The translations under genes were made by a program, and so were the position numbers. The notes under the pieces are model-generated. The model ran no database searches and was not told the origin of the DNA. It worked only from the letters and a program-made list of their open reading frames with translations. 64,000 nt of DNA from Zygnema cylindricum (lineage: Eukaryota; Streptophyta; Zygnematophyceae; Zygnematales; Zygnemataceae). Location: NCBI GenBank assembly GCA_037447655.1, contig JBBHKE010002200.1:79393-143392 (forward strand), given 5' to 3'. The first letter of the stretch is position 1. Every line of letters starts with the position of its first letter. Shown here in pieces: positions 32,801-43,719 of the stretch.

Positions 32801-34742
32801 AGTATTCACTGTGAAAAATCCATTTTTCAGGCAAAAACTTTAAAAACCATGGGGCGTCGCAAGCATTCAGGGCAAAAGAAGGGGCAAGAAAATCACCGTC
32901 GGCTAACTATTTTTGTATACCAAATATAAGGTAAGTAGATCTCCAAACAAGACGACAAGCACAAAATCTCAAACAGTTAAGAGTTTGTGAAAAAAAAACA
33001 CAAAAATGAAAGTTAGGAATTATTGTAACACCATAACCTAGAGTTCAAAACAATGCCAAATAAAAGCATAAAAACACTATAAAGAAAAAGTAAATATAGC
33101 ATGTTAAGGGCATCCATGCACAAATTTTACTGGTTTCCAAACAAAGTTTGCAATTTGGCTTCGCGTTCAGAGTTTTCCATGGTCAAGCGTACTCGCCAAC
33201 CGACTTAGCTCTATCGAAAAAACGTTGATATGTTTAAAAATTGTTGTGTAGGTGAACTTCTAGCGCTACTCAACAAGACAAAAATTGTAAGTTTTGGATT
33301 CCAGTTGTCGACTTAAGGACTGGAACGGGGGCAGTCATAAACAATGACTTTGGACTCCATGTGAGCTTGTTTTTTGCATTGTGGGGAGTTGCGACGTCAG
33401 ACATAGCTCCGTTCAGAAAAAAGTTTTAAAATTGCAGCGTTGCTTTTAGTCTTCGCCTCCAGAAGCAGCGGAAATCGCACTTTTCCGTTATTTTTTTAAA
33501 TAACACGATTGAAAACCTCACCGTCACCAATGACGACGAAGGTGATGTGCACAAAATATCCAGGTTGACGGAACAAATGTTCACGTGAAACGGGTTGATA
33601 GGATGCGTAATTTGTGGAATCAATTTCAATGTCAATGTCATTGTGAATTTGAATGTCAATGTCAATTTCAATTCAATGTCAAAGTTAAAGTCAATGTCAA
33701 TTTTGCAAAACTATATCCAAAAATTGAATCGCGCCACGCGAACCAAAACATTGCCTGATCCGCGGCCAGCCAATTTACACCATTGAACCTAACAAATTTA
33801 TTTATGTTGATTCTTAAATAGTGCGGGTACGCTTCAGTCACGCGTGACATCACTCGTTTTGTTTCATTATATGTCGGTGGTACTTTTTCTGCGTGTAAGT
33901 TTCGTTTCGTGTACACGGTTTATTTCTTTTTGTTTTGTTTACTTGAACTTTACGTTGCGTCCAATGTCAAAAGTGTCGCTTTGCGATTCAACTTTGAGTT
34001 AGATTCAATTTGCGGCTAAGTTCATTCGCCAGCTTGTGAGTGAGTGACTCATGTGAATGACAGTGTGTGAAAAAAGACTCCACATAATATGAGTGTATTT
34101 ACGTATATGAGCAATGAATGTGATGTGATTTGTTGATGTCCTTCATATAAGTTTACAAAGCTTCCCCATTGAGTAATTTCCAAATTTTGTGTGCACTCCA
34201 ATGTAGTTTTGATCCTACCAAGAATGAAACTCGGGTCTAGACGCTAGAAGCTCACCTGCGCTTTTTACAAACAAATTCACACCGTTGTTTGCTGTCAATC
34301 GAGATCCCACTTCGACGTAAAACTTCAACCAACACGTTTCGATGGAGTTTACTTTAAGCGACAGAGCGAAGCCTTTGCATCTGCAATCTTCGGCACATTT
34401 AATCGCACAGAATTTATATCCTTCATCTCCGGGGTAGTTCGGTATTGTCCACCATCCGATATCATTCCCAGAAGAATCCCTTCTTGTAAACTTTTGCCAG
34501 GAAACAGGATCTGTGCATCCTGAATCATAGGCTGCAGGTTTCACACGTGTCACACTTGATGATCGATTTGCCACGTGGACTTTTGGGAGCTCTTGTCTAA
34601 AGGCCGGAGGATATTTTTGGGAAAAAGGAGACGTTACAGCAAATACTTCCCGAGGGAAAACAGCGAGCATAAGGAAGACGGTAACGAATCGAATCATTTG
34701 TTTGCAGGAGTCTCCAACCATGGCCATTTTTAACGAGAACAT
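29291..34742 (-). CDS. Secreted protein with three PAN/Apple-like Cys-rich domains
   Basis: Minus strand, exons 34742-34256, 30200-29949 and 29542-29291; introns are GT-AG. Exon 1 starts at an ATG with a hydrophobic signal peptide (IRFVTVFLMLAVFPREVFA), then a Ser-rich linker, then the first domain. Exons 2 and 3 are each exactly 252 nt, bounded by phase-1 introns, and each encodes one whole domain. The shared pattern is WQKF, DS.GNDI, C..xC...C.C.GF, CWLK and E(V).S/T.L, with six cysteines in about 85 residues. This resembles the PAN/Apple fold (adhesion and carbohydrate or protein binding in secreted proteins); the family call is by pattern only. Exon 3 ends with a good donor (GTAAGT), so the gene continues to the left, but the next exon was not found and Copia-H lies 860 bp away. 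Intron 1 (30201-34255) holds several transposons. An alternative start is the downstream ATG before IRFVTV. Confidence 0.7.
30277..31461 (-). mobile_element. Solo LTR (Copia-A lineage), split by a MITE
   Basis: Minus-strand ends are TGTTAGGTTCATTG and AATCCTTACA, with a 5-bp target duplication CATAG at 30272-30276 and 31462-31466. Removing the nested MITE and its TAA duplicate leaves about 485 bp. The ends resemble those of Copia-A and of the LTR at 39159. The duplicated intron copy near 29620 lacks the insertion and shows the empty site. Confidence 0.88.
30429..31125. mobile_element. PIF/Harbinger-type MITE nested in the solo LTR
   Basis: 697 bp with inverted termini GGGTGGACTTCCATTAG and CTAATGGAAGTCCACCC, and TAA on both sides (30426-30428 and 31126-31128). 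A 3-bp TWA duplication with GG-starting termini is typical of PIF/Harbinger (Tourist-like) elements. No transposase ORF is present, so it is non-autonomous. Confidence 0.85.
31795..32669. mobile_element. hAT-type MITE in intron 1 of the PAN-like gene
   Basis: 875 bp with inverted termini TAGTGTTGTGTATCGGTAA and TTACCGATACACAACACTA, and an 8-bp target duplication GTAATCAT (31787-31794 and 32670-32677). The 8-bp duplication and TAGTG start are typical of hAT elements. Sub-terminal ATCGG/CCGAT repeats are frequent. There is no transposase. Confidence 0.88.
32678..34255 (-). other. Remainder of PAN-gene intron 1
   Basis: A/T-rich intron sequence. It includes a hexamer array of TCAATG/TCAATT variants at about 33605-33710. 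No exon was recognised. Confidence 0.5.
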
Positions 34743-37250
34743 CCTCTCTCTTCCTCTCTCTCTCTTGGTCGCTTTCTTGCTCCCTCACCCCCTTCCTGTG
34801 GGCGTTCTCCTCACTCTCCTCCTTCCTCTCCGTCTCCCTCTTCTCCCCTTCCTTCTTTCCTTCCGGTTTGACGGTCGGCTCAATCACTGCAAAAAACCAA
34901 TATTTTTTAGGAAATAGTTAGTTTTTGAATTTTGAGTGATTATTCGTACTTCGTAAAACACTGAAAAATATTTATATGATCGTACTTTTATAAAATTTGT
35001 ATCGTATTTAGCATCACTTAAACTTCAATGATAAATATATGAGAAACAAAGGCTAATAAACGTCTTTATAAGTGAATAAATGTGGCAAAATTCGCGGATT
35101 TTGATTACAACTAATAGTAAATAACAAAGGAAAAATATTACATTACCCAAAAAATACCATGCATGATTTATTTTTTAGTAAAAATTAGCGTTATTTAAAA
35201 CTAAATCTTCTCACGATTTGTAGAATTGCTTATAATTATGTAGAATTAAACAGAAAGACAAAAAATATAACAAAAACATGTTAGAAAATCACATTTTAAC
35301 TCGTTCTACTGTCTTGGAATTTTGTGAGGTGAAATATCTGCGTCCGTCAACGCTATATTTTGCATTTAAAAAAAAAAAAAACAAAAGAGCCAAACCTACA
35401 ATTAATTGCAAACGAGACTAAAGCCTGAAAAAAAAAACCTTTTTGCAGTGTTTTACAGTTTTATAGGTTCGATCCATCCGTTTATGCAAACATCCAAAAC
35501 AAGAACCGACGCGTCAACAAACAGTAGAAAGTGAATCTAGATCGTGACACGTGTCCGGCGACAAAAGAATCAGTTGAAGGTAATTCTGGCCAGAAGCCTA
35601 CATACGCTTCTCTGTGAAGCAGGGGAACTCGAAGCAGAAGTCTCGTAAGGGGAAATCATATGCAAAAGAGGAAAAGAGTAGAGGGAAATGAGAAGCAATT
35701 CATCTCTTTTGTGTTTAGAACATAGTCAACTAAAAAACTGTCAGCTTAATTTTATACCCGTTTGGTGCCTAATTCATACTTTAAATTACCGCCACCGACA
35801 AAGACATTTAAAGCCGAATCTGACCATCCGAAAAATATTTGAAGCAAAAATGACAAAAAAAAACTTTTGCAGTCTGTCGCGACGGCGACGAGTATTGAAA
35901 GAGGGTCGAGACCTGTCGCAAACTGTCGCAAACTGTCGTAAACTGTCGCAAACTGTCGCAAACTCTCGCAAGAAAAGTCATAACCGACAACTTTTTTACA
36001 GTGTGTTTCGCTCCACTGGACAGTACAGTACTGTACAGGTCGGCCAAAGTCTGTACTCTGTAGTCAAAAGTCAAAAGTCCAAGAGCCGTACAGGTCGGCC
36101 AAATTGTCTCCCAATGCCGTACAGTGTTCGGTTGGCTGGTTCTGTAACTCCACCGCGCATTGCTATGTGATGCAATAACAATAATTCGGTCGCGACTTTT
36201 TCTGGCCGAAAATCATTAAATATTGATAACCGCGCTATTTAAGGTAGTGGACAATTAATCGGCCAACACATTCGAATAATAAATCCTTGAAATGATTATT
36301 AGTAGTTTATTGTTGTTTATGGGTAGCTTCTTAACCTAAATGTACTTTATTTTGACCTACTGTACCTATGATTAATATATAGGATGGATATCTAGTTAAC
36401 AAAAAGATTGCTACGCTCTACTAGCAAAAGATCCTTATCTGCCTACAAAAAAAAAATCTATACCTTTAGAGATTTTTGTAGGGTTTGATTGGCTGTTATT
36501 AGTGTTGTGTAGTAGTAGATTTCCTATCGCTATAATTTCTATGATCTATATTATTTGTTGTCAAATAGGGTTTTGATATAAAGCTCGTATTGAAGGTTAT
36601 TCATATACACACGAAACTACACTACTGTACTGTAGCGTAGTAATGGTCCCAATTTCAGCACAACATCGGTAAAATAATAAAATAGAAGAATTAATTAATT
36701 ACGGTGATTGATACATAAATAAATACATTTATAATGTATTAAACAAAGCAACAATTAAAATCGATTATTTTTCCGTCCTTCAATTTGCTTTTTTTTACTC
36801 TTTTAAGCCGAAAGCCTGAAACGGTCCGTACATTGTTGTCGAGTTTGTCGGTTGTCGACCGGCGCGTAGCGAGGTAATTATAGCCCTGACCGACACGCGC
36901 CGACAATCCTCACATGGGGATTACTGTACTCCAGGTTGGCGACGGTTTCTTTCTTCCAAGAAAACCGTGTCGGTGGGGATCCATGTGCAATCCGTACATG
37001 CCAGCGTGACATGACGAATCCGTATATCCCAGAATGTGCGCATCTTTTTTGAAATGGCGGAATAATACTCGACGGCCGCGAACTAAGGCTGCGGCCCCAT
37101 GTAGTTGTAACTTAGCGTACTTACTTTGTATTTTAGCGCGGATCCGGCGGACCCGGATTTCAAGTGTCTCTATGTGTTCATTCGAAATTGTTACTTAAGT
37201 TTGTGACAATTGTATACGTCAACAACGCTCGTGACGGCTGTCACTTTGTA
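34743..37250. other. Intergenic stretch between the PAN-like gene and a Copia remnant
   Basis: A C/T-rich tract on the plus strand at 34738-34870 lies just upstream of PAN exon 1. A string of six 10-bp units (AACTGTCGCA) is at 35911-35970. TAGTGTTGTGTAG near 36502 resembles a hAT terminus without a visible partner. No gene was seen. Confidence 0.45.
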
Positions 37251-37316
37251 CAATTTGTGATGACGCACCATATTTTTTTGAAACTTTTTGAAGCGTCGCA
37301 AGACACATCGTAATTT

Positions 37317-39103
37317 TTGAAACGATTTGCGGATTTGGTATGTCGCGTATCTTTGCGTGACATCGTTGACGTAACGAGGAAATCTTCGTCTTCTAAAACA
37401 AGAGAACCGAATATTATTGAGGAGGAATCGGCGAGGGAAGAAAAAGAATTTGAGCGGAGGAGTATGCGAGAAAATAGGGGTAAGAAACGGGCTCATCTTT
37501 CTTTTGATGGTAAGGGGAATGTAGAGAATTCATATTATTTTATTTCGGCAGAGAGGGAGGATGATTTTTTTTTATAGCAATCATTATGTGAAAACAAGCC
37601 GGGCGATCTGCAATCGTATGTGGAAGCACGAAAATCATGCGATTGGGAGAAGCATTGGAAACCGGCATGGGAGCGAGAACTTCAATCTATTATCGACAAC
37701 CGGACATTTGAGGAGGTAAGCCTACCGGAGGGTAAAAAGGCTATAGGTGCGAAGTGGATTTTTAAAACCAAAACTAGTGCATCGCGGGAAGTAGTAAAAC
37801 ATAATGCTCGGCTAGTTTGCAATGGTTTTCAACAAAGGGAGGGGATAGATTATACGAAGACTTACGCACCCGTAGTTAAATTTGATTCATTGAGGATGAT
37901 TATTGTTATTGCCGTTGCCGGCAAGAAGCACATTCACCAAATGGACGTAGAGACGGCGTTCTTAAATGGTGATTTAGAGGAGGAGGTTTATATGAAAGTT
38001 CTGGAAGGAGTAGTGTCGAAGGAGGGGAAGGTATGGCGGCTGCGAAAGTCCTAGTACAGACTAAAACAGGTACCGCGGACTTGGTATTTGAGATTACACA
38101 AAGTCCTAACCGAATTTGGATTTCTACGAACAATTTCAGACTCTGGAGTTTACGTAAAAGGTGAGGGGGAGGATCAAATCATTTTTTTTCTGTCTACGTG
38201 GATGATTTTTTGATGATATGTGACAAGTTGACGCGAATTGCGGAATTGAAGGAGTACATACGTCTTTACTTTAAATTCACAGATTTGGGGGACGTACGGT
38301 ATATTATTGGAGTGGAAGTTTTGAGGTACGATAATGGAGATATTAAATTGTCGCAAACGCAATATTGTAAAGAAGTACTAACAAAATTTGCTATGTTGGA
38401 TTCTAAGCCGGTTTTGACACCACTAGATTCCAAACTTCAATATCGCAAATTTAGGGAGGAAGAAACTGTCCACGTGCCCCATCGTGAGGCCGTTGGAAGT
38501 TTAATGTATTTAAGTGTGGCCATGCGACCAGATATTTCGGCTGCGGTTTCTGTCATGAGCCGATTTTGTCAGGCTCCTAAAAAGATTCATTGGGAGGCCG
38601 TGAAGAGGATATTTCGTTACCTTGCAGGTATGGTCGAGGTTGGTTTATTATTCCGATCTGGACGGACATCTTTGGAGTGCGTGGGATATTGTGACGCAGA
38701 TTGGGGTGGAGATTTTGATACAGCAAAGTCAACGTCTGGATATGCTTTTGTTTTTGGTGGCGCGGCAATTTCTTAGAGTTCGCGACTCCAACCAACTGTC
38801 GCATTAAGTTCAACCGAAGCGGAGTATATGGTTGCGTGTCATACGTCTAAGGCGTCGATTTGGATTAAAGAGTTACTTGGAGAATTGGGGATTACGATTG
38901 GATGCATGAAAATATTTCAGACAGTATGAGTTCGATGGCGTTGGTGAAAAATACAGTCTTTCACAAAAGGACAAAACATATTAGGATTCAGTGGCACTTC
39001 GTACGCGATTTGGTCACCGCAAAGGAAGTTGAATTTTTGTACGTTTCGACGTTGGAGGAAGCCGCGGATATGTTGACGAAAGCCGCGAGTCATGATGTAC
39101 TTT
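37317..39103 (+). pseudogene. Copia-A relative: RT and RNase H, broken
   Basis: The frame 37317-37577 ends with TAG (37575-37577), then RT continues in the same frame (from 37578; ATG-initiated frame from 37620). RT motifs include KWIFKTKT, YAPVVKFDSLR and QMDVETAFLNGDLEEEVYM. A TAG at about 38052 replaces the Leu codon of the usual SLYGLKQ motif. A frameshift near 38190 precedes YVDDFLM, after which RNase H follows (CDADWGGDFD, SSTEAEYM). A TAG near 38774 replaces an expected Trp, and another frame change lies near 38930. The later breaks look like random decay; the first TAG does not, because Copia-A has it too. Confidence 0.88.
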
Positions 39104-39158
39104 GAGGGGAAGACCTAAATTAGGGTTGGTGTAATGATTACAACTTTGAGAGGGGGAT

Positions 39159-39661
39159 TGTTAGATTCAATGTTGTAATCGGCTGTCGCGGTCTGTCGCG
39201 CGGCCAGATAATTTGTCGTTTTGTTTTAGAGGGTGGTCTTGTTGGTTTGGCATCATTATGTCTTTTAGATCCTTTCGTAGATTCCTGGTCTCGCGTAGAT
39301 TCGGTTTTGCGACGACCAGGTTTAATTGTCGTTTGGTTTGTACGGGTTTGTTTGGGTTGTACGTTTAGGTGTACTTTTGCGTTGTACTTTAGTTTTATGA
39401 TGTTTCGCGTGATGACGTATTTTGATTGGTAGGCGCTTCGTGCGCACTTTATGTTTCGTTTGGTTTTTTATAGTTTGATAGTGTGACGCTTCACTTGCAG
39501 TACTATATACTGCAGCTTAGAGGGAGGGAAACTTAACTTTTTTTTGGGAGAAAATGTTCGTGAAATATATTGGCTTTCGTGGACAGTTTTCTCTCGTCTG
39601 AATGTTTTATTTTTGCTTCCGCTGTAATGTTGCACTCTCCATTTTGTGTGAGATCCTATCA
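39159..39661 (+). repeat. 3' LTR of the Copia-A relative
   Basis: Starts TGTTAGATTCAATG right after the polypurine tract and probably ends GATCCTATCA, matching the LTR ends of Copia-A (GATCCTTTCA) and of the solo LTR at 30277 (AATCCTTACA). No second copy is in the window, so the 3' end is inferred. Confidence 0.65.
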
Positions 39662-40083
39662 AAAATGAATCTCGAAAGGGACAAAGAGTTGAAAAATAAT
39701 AGTCGCAGGCGACCCGGTGCTTTGCCCTTTGGTTGCCAAGGGACTTTTGTTTTCGTACAGTACCATGTATGTTTTTAATGAAACATAATATATAATATTT
39801 TTAATTTTAATATATGTTAATACATTAGATTTTTTATATGTAATTTCCATTGTTTACATAATTATTTATTGTTTCGATTTAGTCCGTCGCTTCATGTCTT
39901 CGTGTCCGCATCGACGGCGCCGTATGCGGTTTCCAAAGAATACGTTAAATTTCGTTTGTGCCGTCGCTTTCGTCGTTGCTGTCGCAACCGCCTGTTCTCG
40001 TCGCCGTCGCTGCGATATCGCTTCACTTACTTGGTACGGTGATCTAAAAAAACTTTAGCCGTACGAAAAATCTTTTTCACCAC
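39662..40083. other. Intergenic stretch, nothing recognised
   Basis: A/T-rich first half and CpG-rich second half (GTCGCTTTCGTCGTTGCTGT and similar). No supported gene or repeat. Confidence 0.4.
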
Positions 40084-40303
40084 TACACCGCCAATCGCTA
40101 TTAGCGTTGTGTACGCTAATCCCGTCCCGCTTTTTTTGTTTTTATTCTCAAATAGAATTATCCACACTATTTCAAAAAAGCCCTAATTCCTAATTAGAGT
40201 AATCAATTTCTTCCGAAATTTCCAAATTCCCAATTAGCGTACACCACGCTAAATAATAGTATACGCTAATCAAACCTACACGCTAATAGCGATTGGCGGT
40301 GTA
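40084..40303. mobile_element. MITE M1 (TACACCG family)
   Basis: 220 bp with inverted termini starting TACACCGCCAATCGCTATTA at the left and its complement at the right end. Reading the outer TA as target duplication gives CACCG...CGGTG ends, as in mariner/Stowaway-like MITEs. Its left end is repeated at 45651-45722. Confidence 0.8.
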
Positions 40304-40558
40304 CAGTACAGTGAACGTGAATTCGATACTTCGAATGTACTCATATTTGTCGTCATCTGAACGCATTTTGGCGTTTTCGTTTTTTTCGACCCCCAGGTAA
40401 GAGACCCCCAACCTCCTGTAATTCTAGTTTTCAAACAGCCGAAACCGCTCTCTAAATTCCTCCCATTGATCCGCCAAATCTAACGGCCCAGATCTCTCCC
40501 AAAAGACCTTTCACGCTTCGACTGCTCGGATCGAACTTGTCTTCCAATCTGTATCCTC

Positions 40559-41024
40559 CCACCCTCCCCTCCCTCCCCTCATGTCTCCCAACAAAATGGT
40601 CATCGCCGGCTTTACGGCCCTCATCGATGAGCTCCTCGCTCTTGTGGGCTCCGTGAGTGCCGCCGGTGTGGGCGTGGTCGCCATCCAACCCCCCCTAAAA
40701 ACCAAAAAAAAATCTCCCTCCCCCATTCCTCCCCCTCACCCTCCTCCCTCCCTCCCTTCCCCCCCCCCCTCATGTCTCCCAACAAAATGGTCGTCGTCGG
40801 CTTTACGGCCCTCGTCGATGAGCTCCTCGCTCTTGTGGGCTCCGTGAGTGCCGCCGGTGTGGGCGTGGTCGCCGATCGTCGTCGCTGCTGCTCGTCTGGT
40901 GCGTCTGCAGCCGCTGTTCGAGGAGGTGCGCGACGCGCGCAGTCTGATGCCGCCGGCGGCCGGCGTCAGCTTCCTGCTCAAGGAGGCGTTCAGGCACGCG
41001 CAGGGGATGAACAACTATATCTAA
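40559..41024 (+). other. GC-rich block with tandem duplication, possible exon
   Basis: A segment starting at CTCATGTCTCCCAACAAAAT (40578 and 40770) and running through GCCGGTGTGGGCGTGGTCGCC is present twice, about 191 bp apart. Both copies keep the frame MSPNKMV...FTAL(I/V)DELLALVGSVS. Downstream, another frame at about 40895-41024 reads LFEEVRDARSLMPPAAGVSF and ends with a TAA. The block is GC-rich in an A/T-rich region, so it could be exons of a host gene or a gene fragment. No family was recognised and no splice sites could be confirmed. Confidence 0.3.
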
Positions 41025-41507
41025 CTGTTATATTTGACAGCTAGTTATATGTGTTATATTTTATTTATTATGATAGTTGATATATGTAACTGTTGCATTA
41101 TACTTAGCAGAACAACTATATCTGGATGTTATATTTTATTAATTATAACAATTATATCTAACTTGAAGTAGGACTTAGTGAATTTGATTCATTAGGAACA
41201 AATGATATGAAAACTGTACACTCAGTTTTATGTAATTTCATTTCTGCATATCTCATAGATTTGTAAGCGGAATTCATTAAAATTTTGTGTGTGTTCCTTT
41301 GTATGTTATCTACACTGTGGTAAATTTTCAGGACCATTGGGGCGTTTTTCTGAAAGTTATAATCTGTCAACGTTTCTGTTCAGCCATCAGTATTTGTGGA
41401 AGCTTCCTCTTTTGATTTGTTATACGATGACTACTGCTGCATCTTCTTCATCTTCAGTGCCAGCAGTTGTCTCAGAACAACAGTTATCCTCTTGATTTGA
41501 GTCTTCC
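41025..41507. other. A/T-rich stretch with short direct repeats
   Basis: AACAACTATATCT and TGTTATATTTTATT each occur twice between 41005 and 41135. An acceptor-like GTAAATTTTCAG ends at 41331. No exon could be fixed. Confidence 0.4.
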
Positions 41508-42444
41508 TTCTGGTGCGAGTCCTCCTCTTAGTGCAATACCCCATCTGAGCTCTCGTCCTCCTTCATGTTTAAGTTCTTTTTATGATGAGAGTCCTCTTAT
41601 TACGAGTCCTCCCCTTAGTGGGAGTTGGCTTCATGGTAGAGTCCTCAACTTGATGCGAGTCCTCCACGTCGTGTGAGTCCTCGTTCTGGTGTGATTCCTC
41701 TTTGTCGTGCAAGTCGCCTTTTTCTGCGAGTTCACCTTCTAGTTAGAGTCCTCCTCATGGTCAAGTCCTCCTCTTAGTGGAAGACCTCCTCTTAGTTTGA
41801 GTCCGCATTTTGGTGCAAGTCCTTCTCTTGGTGCGAGTCCACTTCTTTATGTGAGGCCTCCTCTTTCCTCCTCTTGGTGCGAGTTCACCTTTAGGTGGGA
41901 GTCTCACTCTTGGTGGGAGTCTTCCTCCTGGTGTGAGTCATCCTACTACTGCCACACCACCTTTTGGTGGAATCCCTCCTCTGGGTACGAAACCTCCTCT
42001 TGGTGGAAGTCCTCTCCCTAGAACAAGTCCTCCTCCAAGTACGAGTCTGCCTCTTGGTAATAGTCCTCCTAATGCGAGACCGCTTCTTGGTGCGAGTCCT
42101 CCATCCTGTGTAAGTCAACCTCGTAGTGCGAGTCCTCCTCATGGTGCCAATCGTCTTCCCACTGCGAGTCCCTTTCCTTGTGCGAGTCTTCCTCTTGTTA
42201 CGAGTCCCCAACTTTCTGCTACTTGATAGAGCGAGTCCTTCTGCTAGTTTGATTCCCCCTCTTTGTCTGAGTCCTTTTCTTACTGTGGTTCCTCCTCTTA
42301 ATGGGATTCCAACCCTTGGTGCGAGTCCTATTGTTGTAATTCCTCCTCGTTGTGCGAGTCCTCATGGTGCAAGTCATCCTGCTAGGGCGAGTCCTCCTCT
42401 TGGTGCCAATCCTCGTTTTGGTGAGAGTCCTATTCTTAGTGCAA
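41508..42444 (+). repeat. 18-bp minisatellite GGTGCGAGTCCTCCTCTT
   Basis: About fifty degenerate units, mostly 18 bp with occasional indels. In one plus-strand frame the unit encodes Gly-Ala-Ser-Pro-Pro-Leu, so several open frames across it (41467-41676, 41797-42021, 41933-42226, 42126-42497) show fragments of that hexapeptide. Indels and stops break the frame repeatedly. It is either noncoding or a decayed proline-rich repeat protein. Confidence 0.85.
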
Positions 42445-42545
42445 TTTCATTTCCTAGTGTAGAAATTAATGGTTTTTTTAGTATTTTCTATATCTAAACA
42501 TATAAAATAAAATGCAGAAAAGAATCAGAGACAGTCTGCCTCTAA

Positions 42546-42638
42546 GTCCTCTCTTCAACTCCCACACTTGTCGCAAGTCCTCTCTTCAACTCCCACACTT
42601 GTCGCAAGTCCTCTCTTCAACTCCCACACTTGTCGCAA
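42546..42638 (+). repeat. Three exact 31-bp tandem repeats
   Basis: The unit starts GTCCTCTCTTCAACTCCCAC and ends TTGTCGCAA; three identical copies. It lies at the left edge of repeat R3 copy 1; the corresponding place in copy 2 (about 43690-43720) has one diverged unit, so the triplication is recent. Confidence 0.9.
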
Positions 42639-42639
42639 T

Positions 42640-43560
42640 CACTAAAGGTTAGAGAGGGAGCTAGAGCCATGGCTGCCTATGCTGTCCAGAGAGATAAACA
42701 GGGAATAGTTTTTTGGTACGTTTACCAGAAATTACTTGACGGGACAGGGAATAGTTTTTTGGTACATTTACCAGAAATTACTTGATGGACACTGGATTTG
42801 ATCGTGGTACCTACCGTCCGCAATGTCAAAAGTAGTCGTTAGCATTGTGTTATAGTCTAGGACCAGTGCTGAGGTATATACAATTTGTTAAATATTTAAG
42901 GATGTACACATAGATAAATTCATTTAACGACGCGAATAGACTTGTGGCACATAGACACAATTAGAGTATAAATACAGCTTACGGTATTTCGCGAAACAAA
43001 TACCGCGCATTTATTTCGACGACGAAACAAATATCGCGCATTTATTTTCGACGGCTAGGGAGTTGAAAGCCGGTTTTGATCGAACGGCCACGATAGATGC
43101 CGAGATCAAAAATATGCGTTTTGGCATTTTTTCGGTCATCGCCACGTAAAGTGACACGTGGCACAACCTCATTGGCTTGCGACATCTCCGGAAAATATCG
43201 AAACGAATCCAGATATGGCAGACGTTGACATTTTGGCCATGCCGTATGATGGCTGTAAAGAAAGTACTCCGCACTTGTACCTTTCTTTACAACAGAGTAT
43301 TTTGATTGGTGCAGTACTTTAGTATCAAAGGGGTTTAGAGAGGGATTTAGGACTTAAAAAATTTGGTAGGTAGCCGCCTCTCTCCGAGGGTGCTTCTTTA
43401 CAAAAGGTCTAATTTGACCCTTCATAACTTACTACTCAAGGGAGCAAATTCAGAATTTCTTTTTGCTATCGACTTAGGGGAGTCTTCTCTTCACAATGGT
43501 AAAGGTAGTTAAAGTTTTTGTCTGCCAGGGTGGCATTTATTCTTATTGAAACACAAAGGG
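42640..43560 (+). repeat. Repeat R3, copy 1
   Basis: Collinear with copy 2 (43720-44275) and with copy 3 (45774-46110). Shared landmarks are GAGCTAGA(G/A)CCATGGCT, ATAGTCTAGGA, TTTATTTCGACGGC, GACACGTGGCA, GGCCATGCCGTA and TAGGTAGCCGCCTCT. No protein family was recognised. Confidence 0.75.
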
Positions 43561-43719
43561 GTCAAGGTTATCTTAAGGGCGTCGTATGAGCTGCCCATTT
43601 TGAGGACCTATGGAGTGTTGAAATTCATGTATTTTCTAAGTCTGAATAGGAAAAATAAAAGGAGGAAGTCAGCAAAGGCAGTGTGCTTTTTGCTCCACTC
43701 TCCAGTCTCCATACTTGTT

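Larger units (their letters stand above)
37250..39661 (+). mobile_element. Copia-A relative, 3' half with 3' LTR
   Basis: Starts within the end of integrase, runs through RT and RNase H, a polypurine tract (GAGAGGGGGA near 39148) and one LTR at 39159-39661. The 5' LTR, gag, protease and most of integrase are missing. The protein before the UAG (RRSMRENRGKKRAHLSF) matches Copia-A (RRSTRENRGKKPNRLSY), which fixes the relationship. The left boundary is approximate. Confidence 0.82.

Noticed and set aside
34597-34917. Leu-rich plus-strand and Glu/Arg-rich minus-strand frames upstream of the PAN-like gene
   Set aside because: Complementary readings of one C/T tract; no independent support.
35911-35970. 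Regular 10-bp repeats, considered as a CRISPR-like array
   Set aside because: Units are directly adjacent with no spacers; a simple tandem repeat in a eukaryotic window.
37317-39103. Reassignment of UAG to an amino acid in this genome, suggested by TAG codons in several retroelement frames
   Set aside because: The stops stand at positions that are Leu, Trp, Gln and Glu in relatives, so no single amino acid fits, and the DnaJ-like gene ends at a TAG in the expected place. Readthrough at one conserved site is kept instead.
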